Shown: piece by piece, positions 1 through 6,366 of the stretch
Layout: each line of letters opens with the position of its first letter
How positions within the stretch are numbered: position 1 is the stretch's first letter
Assembly: GCA_014191535.1 (NCBI GenBank)
Contig: BJHC01000089.1
Coordinates: forward strand, 1 to 6,366
Reading direction: 5' to 3'
DNA: 6,366 bases
Origin: Cyanobium sp.
Lineage (GTDB): Bacteria; Cyanobacteriota; Cyanobacteriia; PCC-6307; Cyanobiaceae
The notes under the pieces: model-generated
What the model was told of the DNA's origin: nothing
The model's database searches: none
What the model saw: only the letters and a program-made list of their open reading frames with translations
Made by a program: the position numbers and the translations under genes

Positions 1-1734
1 CACGTAGGGGCCGCGGGCCTGGATCAGTTGCTCATGGCTACCGCTTTCCACGATGCGGCCCTGCTCCATCACCACGATCCGATCGGCGTGGCGCACGGTG
101 GAGAGGCGATGGGCGATCACCAGGGTGGTGCGCTCGGCGGTGATCTGATCCAGGGAGCGCTGGATGGCCGCTTCCGTTTCGTTATCCACCGCTGCGGTGG
201 CCTCATCCAGGATCAGCACCGGCGGGTTTTTGAGGATGGCCCGGGCCAGGGCGATGCGCTGCCGTTGGCCGCCGGAGAGCCGTTGGCCCCGCTCCCCCAC
301 CACGGTGTCGTAGCCCTGGGGCAGGGCCTCGATGAACCGGGAGGCCTCCGCCAGCTGGGCGGCCCGCTCGATGGCCGGGCGGGGGGCATCGAAGCTGCCG
401 TAGGCGATGTTCTCCGCCACCGTGCCGTGGAACAGGAACACCTCCTGGCTCACCAGGCCGATGGCCCGGCGCAGGTCCGCCAGTTGCAGCTGATCCACGG
501 GCTGCCCATCCAGCCGGATCGCGCCCCCCTGCAGCTCGTAGAGGCGCAGCAACAGTTTCACGATCGTGCTCTTGCCCGACCCGGTGGCCCCCACGATCCC
601 CAGGGTGCTGCCGGCGGGGATCTCCAGGCTGAACTGCCGCAGCAGCGGATCGCGGCCGGGGTAGGCGAAGTCCACCGCCTCGAAGCGGATGGCGCCGCGC
701 ACCTGGCCCAGCGGCAGGGGGCGATCCCCGCTGGGGATGGCGATGGGGGTATCGATCAGATCGAGCACCCGCTGGGTGGAGGCCATGGCCCGCTGGTAGT
801 CATCGAGGGTGCGGCCCAGGCTGGTGAGGGGCCACAGCAGCCGCTGGGTGATGAACACCAGGAAGGAATAGGTGCCCACGGCGATGGCCCCGCGCCAGGC
901 CTGCAGGCCGCCGATCACCAGGATCGCCAGGAAGGCGAACAGGATCGCGAAGCGGATCAGTGGGATGAAGGCCGCCGAGAGGCGGATCGCCCGGCGGTTG
1001 CTGAGGCGGTAGGCCTCACTGTCGGCCCGGAGCCGTTCCAGCTCCCATGGCTCGGCGGCGTAGCTCTTGATGGTGAGCATGCCTCCGAGGTTGTTGGCCA
1101 GGCGGCTGGCCAGGTCGCCGGCCCGCTCGCGCACCTCTTGGTAGCGGGGCTGCAGGCGCCGCTGGAAGTGCAGCGACCCCCAGAGGATCACCGGGATCGG
1201 CAGGAACGACACCCCCGCCACCGTGGGGGACAGCCAGACCATGGCGCCGCCCACCGCCAGCACCGTGGTGACCAGCTGCAGCAGCTCATTGGCGCCGTGG
1301 TCGAGGAAGCGCTCCAGCTGGTTGATGTCGTCGTTGAGGATCGCCAACAGGCGGCCGCTGCTGCTGGCTTCAAAGAAGCCCATCTGCAGGCGCTGCAGGT
1401 GGTCGTAGGCCTCCAGCCGCAGCTCGTGCTGCACCCGTTGGGCCAGGTTGCGCCAGAGCAGCGCATAGAGGTATTCGAACAGCGATTCGGCGCTCCAGAT
1501 CAGGAACGACAGCACCGCCAGCACCCCCAGCTGGCCCGGCACGGTCACCACCCCGAGGGCCGCCAGCCAGGAGTCGTTCTGCTGCACCACCACATCCACC
1601 GCCAGGCCGATCAGCACCGGCGGCGCCAGGTCGAACAGCTTGTTGAGCACCGAACAGCTGGCCGCCAGCCACACCAGGCGGCGGTGGGGCTGCAGGGTGC
1701 GCAGCAAGCGCTGCAGGGGGGAGGGATGGGCCAT
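1..1734 (-). CDS. ABC exporter half-transporter (fused permease and ATPase), C-terminus cut by window edge
   Basis: This is an inner-membrane exporter of the MdlB/MsbA-like type, expected to work as a dimer and pump a substrate out of the cytoplasm using ATP. The visible 578 codons are open to the window edge, so only a short C-terminal tail is missing (such proteins are usually about 580-620 residues). The membrane domain covers roughly residues 18-310, with hydrophobic stretches near 20-50, 65-82, 150-185 and 255-300. The ATPase domain follows: Walker [10 protein letters not shown] (382-390), Q-loop Q430, signature LSGGQ (486-490), Walker B VLILDE (506-511), D-loop near 514-517 and switch histidine H542. 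All catalytic residues are intact. The ATG at 1734 was chosen; an in-frame ATG at 1746 would add four residues, and neither has a good ribosome binding site. The gene is divergent from the small gene at 1834. The substrate cannot be told from sequence; lipid, drug or peptide export are all possible. Confidence 0.95.
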   Translation of the reverse strand, partial: MAHPSPLQRLLRTLQPHRRLVWLAASCSVLNKLFDLAPPVLIGLAVDVVVQQNDSWLAALGVVTVPGQLGVLAVLSFLIWSAESLFEYLYALLWRNLAQRVQHELRLEAYDHLQRLQMGFFEASSSGRLLAILNDDINQLERFLDHGANELLQLVTTVLAVGGAMVWLSPTVAGVSFLPIPVILWGSLHFQRRLQPRYQEVRERAGDLASRLANNLGGMLTIKSYAAEPWELERLRADSEAYRLSNRRAIRLSAAFIPLIRFAILFAFLAILVIGGLQAWRGAIAVGTYSFLVFITQRLLWPLTSLGRTLDDYQRAMASTQRVLDLIDTPIAIPSGDRPLPLGQVRGAIRFEAVDFAYPGRDPLLRQFSLEIPAGSTLGIVGATGSGKSTIVKLLLRLYELQGGAIRLDGQPVDQLQLADLRRAIGLVSQEVFLFHGTVAENIAYGSFDAPRPAIERAAQLAEASRFIEALPQGYDTVVGERGQRLSGGQRQRIALARAILKNPPVLILDEATAAVDNETEAAIQRSLDQITAERTTLVIAHRLSTVRHADRIVVMEQGRIVESGSHEQLIQARGPYV

Positions 1735-1802
1735 GGGGCCTGGCATGGGAAGGGAATGTAAAGGTGAGCGCCACCCCCTGGGAGGCGGGCTTTGGACGCG
1801 TT

Positions 1803-1828
1803 AGACCAAGGGGGTCTCCTCCCGGAGG
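1803..1828 (+). promoter_or_regulatory. Candidate hairpins controlling the ribosome binding site of the small basic protein
   Basis: The strong Shine-Dalgarno sequence GGAGG (1824-1828) lies five bases before the ATG at 1834. It can pair with TCTCC (1815-1819) across a four-base loop (1820-1823), with one U-G pair. The same upstream bases can instead pair as GGTCT (1813-1817) with AGACC (1803-1807). The two stems share bases 1815-1817, so they exclude each other. Switch behaviour is inference; the pairings themselves are in the sequence. Confidence 0.3.
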
Positions 1829-1833
1829 TGTCC

Positions 1834-2034
1834 ATGTCGCGTTCCAGAGCGTTTCACCGGTTCCATCGCTGGACGGCCAAGTTGCGTCGCCGTTCCCTGC
1901 GCAACGCCCTGCCTGAGCCCCGTGAAGGGGAGCTCCAGGCGATCTATCCCAAGCAAGCGGTGCGCTGCCGCGAATGGCAGCGGGATCAGCTGAAGGATCT
2001 GCTGGAGCCTGAGGGGCTCGAGACGGCCAGCTAG
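1834..2034 (+). CDS. Small basic hypothetical protein (66 aa)
   Basis: I do not recognise a named family. The N-terminal third is strongly basic and arginine-rich with aromatic and histidine residues (SRSRAFHRFHRW, then KLRRRSLR at about 16-23), which would suit contact with nucleic acid or another acidic partner. The C-terminal part (about 45-60) has a helix-forming pattern ending in an acidic stretch (DLLEPEGLE). There is one cysteine (C45) and no signal peptide or membrane segment. The start is well supported by GGAGG at 1824-1828, five bases upstream; an earlier in-frame start at 1792 lacks such support. The gene is divergent from the ABC exporter, convergent with the RNA-binding protein gene, and followed by a strong hairpin terminator, so it is probably a single-gene transcript. 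Its function is unknown. Confidence 0.8.
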   Translation: MSRSRAFHRFHRWTAKLRRRSLRNALPEPREGELQAIYPKQAVRCREWQRDQLKDLLEPEGLETAS

Positions 2035-2062
2035 GCCTGTCGGCCGAACACCCAGCCCACAC

Positions 2063-2112
2063 AAACAGCCCCTTGGTTGGCGGACCGGAGTCCGCAACCG
2101 AGGGGCTTTGTT
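2063..2112. terminator. Strong hairpin terminator between convergent genes, probably bidirectional
   Basis: AGCCCCT (2067-2073) pairs with AGGGGCT (2101-2107), then T-G (2074/2100), GGTTG (2075-2079) with CAACC (2095-2099), and after a bulged G2080 CGGAC (2081-2085) with GTCCG (2090-2094), closing on the tetraloop CGGA. This makes about 18 pairs. On the plus strand it is followed by TTTGTTCT, as in an intrinsic terminator for the gene ending at 2034. On the minus strand it is followed by the weaker run GTTTGTGT, so it may also end transcripts of the RNA-binding protein gene, whose stop is at 2153. Confidence 0.85.
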
Positions 2113-2152
2113 CTGGGGAGGACTCCCGAGCTGGGGTTGGACGGAGCCTGGC

Positions 2153-2581
<429 letters not shown>

Positions 2582-2861
2582 TCCTTCAACGGAACCTTGA
2601 AAACTGATTCGTGGATGCTGCGGGTTCCGATTGGAGCCAGTAAGCCCTGGAATCGGATTCACCCTACAGGGCGGCGGTCAGCCTGCCTGCAGGGTGCGGC
2701 GCGGCTGGCCCACGGCCGGTGCGGGGGCGGCGCGCGGCCGATGCGATCTGCGGTGGAGATGAAGAGGCTTGAAGCAAGACCGAAGGGAACCGGAAGAAAG
2801 CCCTTGATCCCCGACTAGTGTTCCATTGTCAGCAAACCCACATCCGTTGCGAGCGCCTCTG
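2582..2861. other. Divergent intergenic region with inverted repeats (upstream of the RRM gene and of the gene at 2862)
   Basis: This spacer should hold promoters for both flanking genes, but I see no convincing -35/-10 pair. It holds an imperfect hairpin at 2622-2664: GGGT/ACCC, CCGATT/AATCGG and CCAG/CTGG around a TAAGCC loop, about 14 pairs with small bulges. A second inverted repeat, CACCCTACAGG (2660-2670) with CCTGCAGGGTG (2686-2696), has one mismatch in 11. The two share 2661-2664, so they cannot form together. Bases 2696-2760 are extremely GC-rich. Codons upstream of 2862 in that gene's frame lack the high-GC third positions of real genes here, so the region looks non-coding. Confidence 0.55.
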
Positions 2862-3062
2862 ATGACGGCACCCGTGCCCTGGAGCCTGGCCTGGACCGAC
2901 GACGGGGAGCTGGCTCCCCAGGATCGCTTCGACCTGCTGCAGAGTCTGGTGGCCTCTGAGAGCGCTTCGGTTCAGCCCTCGTTGGTGCGGGCCGTGGAGC
3001 GGCTGGGCACCGAGCAGCTGACCGTGCTGGCCAGCGAAGGCCTCACCGGCCTCTGCGCCTGA
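2862..3062 (+). CDS. Small acidic hypothetical protein (66 aa)
   Basis: I do not recognise the family. The protein is acidic, with two tryptophans near the start (W8, W11), a short DDGE stretch (13-16), and two likely amphipathic helices (about 20-31 and 40-60) rich in Leu, Val and Ala. There is no signal peptide, membrane segment or metal motif; the only cysteine is C65. Third codon positions are strongly G or C from the ATG at 2862 onward, as in its neighbours, which argues for a real gene. In the 36 bases before that ATG, which are open from a TTG at 2826, this bias is lost, so 2862 was chosen. The ribosome binding site is weak. The gene is divergent from the RRM gene and convergent with the helicase gene, 58 bases away. 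Confidence 0.65.
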   Translation: MTAPVPWSLAWTDDGELAPQDRFDLLQSLVASESASVQPSLVRAVERLGTEQLTVLASEGLTGLCA

Positions 3063-3080
3063 GGGGGCTTGGCAGCCCCC
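3063..3080. terminator. GC-rich hairpin between convergent genes, weak terminator candidate
   Basis: GGGGGCT (3063-3069) pairs perfectly with AGCCCCC (3074-3080) around TGGC, starting directly after the stop codon at 3060-3062. No run of T follows on either strand, so it is not a classic intrinsic terminator. It may still slow polymerase or protect the 3' ends of the gene ending at 3062 and the helicase gene ending at 3121. Confidence 0.4.
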
Positions 3081-3120
3081 TGCTGTGATCGGTTGCTGAC
3101 CGGCAGCGTCCGTAACGGCG

Positions 3121-5037
<1,917 letters not shown>

Positions 5038-5277
5038 GGTTGGAAGGGCTGGGCCTGGAAAGTCCTTCGTCGACAGGCCGGCAGACACCCTGAAAGCCAC
5101 ACGCAGCAACCGCCTTGACGGCGGTGGGTGATGGCGAAGACGTGCGATGGATGCAGTGCTGGTGATCAACCGAATGAGGTGTTGATCGGTGGCACCGGTT
5201 CCTTCACGTCGAAAGAACTGCCTTGCCCTACACAAAGGGTGAGAGGTGAACCTACCACTCGGCTGATTCGCTACCCC
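5038..5277 (-). promoter_or_regulatory. Probable structured 5' leader and promoter region of the helicase gene
   Basis: About 240 bases lie between the cupin stop and the favoured helicase start. The helicase frame stays open through most of it, but the third-codon GC bias is lost, so it is probably not translated. It holds two perfect hairpins: ACCGCC/GGCGGT (5109-5114 with 5120-5125, five-base loop) and GATCAAC/GTTGATC (5164-5170 with 5181-5187, ten-base loop). A near-perfect palindrome, AGAGCTTT-C-AAAGCTCT (5002-5018), follows just inside the predicted reading frame. E. coli deaD/csdA is known to have a long leader; a similar role here is inference. No clear -10/-35 pair is visible. Confidence 0.45.
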
Positions 5278-5628
5278 TCAGGGCTGAGGCGCCCGTTGGT
5301 AGTCATCGGCGAGCCGTTCGATGTCGTCTTCGCTGAGTAAATCGCCGCGCTGCACCTCCACGATCAGCAGATCGCTGGGGCCGGCACTGGCGCGATGGAT
5401 GGCGCCGCAGGGCACCAGCAGCGTGGTGCCGGGGGCCGCGGCGATCCGCTCACCGTCGCACTCCAGCTCCCCGTCGCCGGCCACCACCACCCAGTGCTCC
5501 AGCCGATGGCGATGGCGCTGCAGGCTGATGCGCTGGCCGGCATGGATGCAGAGGCGTTTCACCTGGTAGCCGTCGCCGCTACCCAGGTTTTCGAACCAGC
5601 CCCAGGGGCGTTCAACGCGGTTGGCCAT
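5278..5628 (-). CDS. Single-domain cupin, similar to the isomerase domain of type II mannose-6-phosphate isomerases
   Basis: This 116-residue protein is one cupin barrel. Cupin motif 1 is RHRHRLEHWVVVAGDGEL, with likely metal ligands H39, H41 and E44, and motif 2 is GTTLLVPCGAIH with H78. The EHWVVV signature is that of the C-terminal domain of ManC/AlgA-type bifunctional enzymes, which interconvert mannose-6-phosphate and fructose-6-phosphate for sugar nucleotide synthesis. Those enzymes are about 470 residues long and carry a guanylyltransferase domain that is absent here, so this is a stand-alone version whose activity is not certain; it could be a sugar-binding or regulatory cupin. It should be cytoplasmic. 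The ATG at 5628 lies nine bases after the recD stop codon, which suggests co-transcription with recD and possible translational coupling, as its own ribosome binding site is weak. No functional link with recD is evident. Confidence 0.9.
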   Translation of the reverse strand: MANRVERPWGWFENLGSGDGYQVKRLCIHAGQRISLQRHRHRLEHWVVVAGDGELECDGERIAAAPGTTLLVPCGAIHRASAGPSDLLIVEVQRGDLLSEDDIERLADDYQRAPQP

Positions 5629-5637
5629 GGCCCGAGG

Positions 5638-6366
5638 CTAGGGAGCGTCTTCGGGTGTGACCAGCAGCACCGCTTGCCGCGCCCGGGTGAGCCCGGTGTA
5701 GAGCAGGCGCGGGTCGCTGTGGCGGCTGGGGGGCACCAGCAACAGCACCTGTTGGTATTGGCTGCCCTGGGCCTTGTGCACCGTGAGGGCCAGGGCCGGT
5801 TCCGCCTCCCCCAGGCGGGCCGGGTGCAGCAGCCGGCCGCCGGCCATCAGCACCCGCCGCTCGCCGCCGGCCTCGATCAGCAGGCCGATGTCGCCATTGG
5901 CCAGCCCCTGCTCCGGCCGGTTCTGGCGGTTGAGCACCGGGGTGCCCAGGGGCCAGCGCTGCAGGGGGGCCTGCAGCAGCGGCCCCAGCAGCGCCCGGTG
6001 CAGGGCCTCCACCCCCCAGGGGCCCTGCCGCACCGGACTCAAGGCGATCAACGCCTCCAGGGCCTGCAGCAGGGTGGCGTGGCCGCTGGTGGGGTCCGCC
6101 GCCAGCTCCGCCAGCCGCTGTTGGTGCCGTTGCAGCGGTTGCAGCACCGCCGCCGGCAGCCGCTGGGCGGGGGCCTGCAGCCAGCGCAGGTTGGCCTGCT
6201 TCGGCAGGGCCTCCAGGGCCGGCCGCAGGGTCGGCAGCGGATCGCCGCTGCTCTGGAGCCGCAGTTGGGCCGCCAGGGCGGCGATGGCTCCGTCATTGCG
6301 GTAGCTGGTGCGCAGTTCCACGGCGGCGGACCCCAGCTGCTGCAGCCGTTGCGGCCGGCACAACTC
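5638..6366 (-). CDS. recD: Exodeoxyribonuclease V alpha subunit RecD, C-terminal part (N-terminus outside window)
   Basis: RecD is the 5'-to-3' helicase motor of the RecBCD complex, which processes double-strand DNA ends for recombinational repair and degrades foreign linear DNA. Only the last 242 residues are visible; full RecD is about 500-600 residues, so Walker A and B lie beyond the right edge. Visible signatures, numbered from the first visible codon, are the superfamily 1 motif SYRNDGAIAALA (21-32), the RecD-like VRQGPWGVEALHRAL (112-126), NGDIGLLIE (157-165), motif V LTVHKAQGSQ (194-203) and motif VI YTGLTRAR (223-230). The stretch between about 40 and 105 is rich in Leu, Gln and Ala. 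There is no frameshift, and the stop is TAG at 5638-5640. A RecD2-type helicase is possible, but the GPWGVE stretch favours the RecBCD subunit. The cupin gene follows after nine bases. Confidence 0.88.
   Translation of the reverse strand, partial: ELCRPQRLQQLGSAAVELRTSYRNDGAIAALAAQLRLQSSGDPLPTLRPALEALPKQANLRWLQAPAQRLPAAVLQPLQRHQQRLAELAADPTSGHATLLQALEALIALSPVRQGPWGVEALHRALLGPLLQAPLQRWPLGTPVLNRQNRPEQGLANGDIGLLIEAGGERRVLMAGGRLLHPARLGEAEPALALTVHKAQGSQYQQVLLLVPPSRHSDPRLLYTGLTRARQAVLLVTPEDAP

Noticed and set aside
28..1761. A 577-codon open frame on the plus strand
   Set aside because: It is exactly antisense to the ABC exporter. Its product is rich in Gly, Gln, His and Ala with no motif, while the minus strand shows a complete set of ABC motifs. 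Long antisense frames are expected in such GC-rich genes.
2803..2829. Possible promoter (TTGATC and CATTGT) for the gene at 2862
   Set aside because: The spacing is 15 bases and the -10 match is poor; chance occurrence is likely.
5195..5277. tRNA-like stretch (AGCCGAGTGGTAGG on the minus strand resembles a D-arm)
   Set aside because: No matching acceptor stem, anticodon arm or T-arm with GTTCGAAT could be found at the right distances.

Overview
The window looks like a chromosomal piece of a GC-rich picocyanobacterium (Synechococcus/Cyanobium type). The main evidence is a short RNA-binding protein with one RRM and a glycine-rich tail (start MTIYVGNLSF, RNP1 KRGFAFVE), the strong G/C bias at third codon positions, and two small proteins with no recognisable family. 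The taxonomic call is inference, because there is no rRNA or other marker here. No tRNA, CRISPR array, insertion sequence or phage gene is visible.

Layout from left to right. Bases 1-1734 (minus) hold almost all of an ABC exporter half-transporter whose C-terminus runs off the left edge. It is divergent from a small basic protein (1834-2034, plus). That gene is convergent with the RNA-binding protein gene (2153-2581, minus), and the two share a strong hairpin terminator at about 2063-2112. A 280-base spacer rich in inverted repeats (2582-2861) separates the RNA-binding protein gene from a second small protein (2862-3062, plus). That gene is convergent with a DEAD-box RNA helicase (stop at 3121, start probably near 5037, minus). 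Upstream of the helicase lie a probable structured leader (about 5038-5277), a single-domain cupin (5278-5628, minus) and the C-terminal third of RecD (5638 to the right edge, minus). recD, the cupin and the helicase are all on the minus strand. recD and the cupin are 9 bases apart and almost certainly co-transcribed.

The unifying theme of the middle of the window is RNA handling. A glycine-rich RRM protein and a CsdA/DeaD-type helicase lie about 0.5 kb apart. Both families are linked to cold and redox acclimation in cyanobacteria and other bacteria. Both genes here have inverted repeats upstream, and three genes have candidate hairpins at or near their start. I see no clear new multi-gene system. 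The observations most worth testing are the possible translation switch in front of the small basic protein, the structured helicase leader with its unclear start codon, and the two overlapping hairpins in front of the RNA-binding protein gene.
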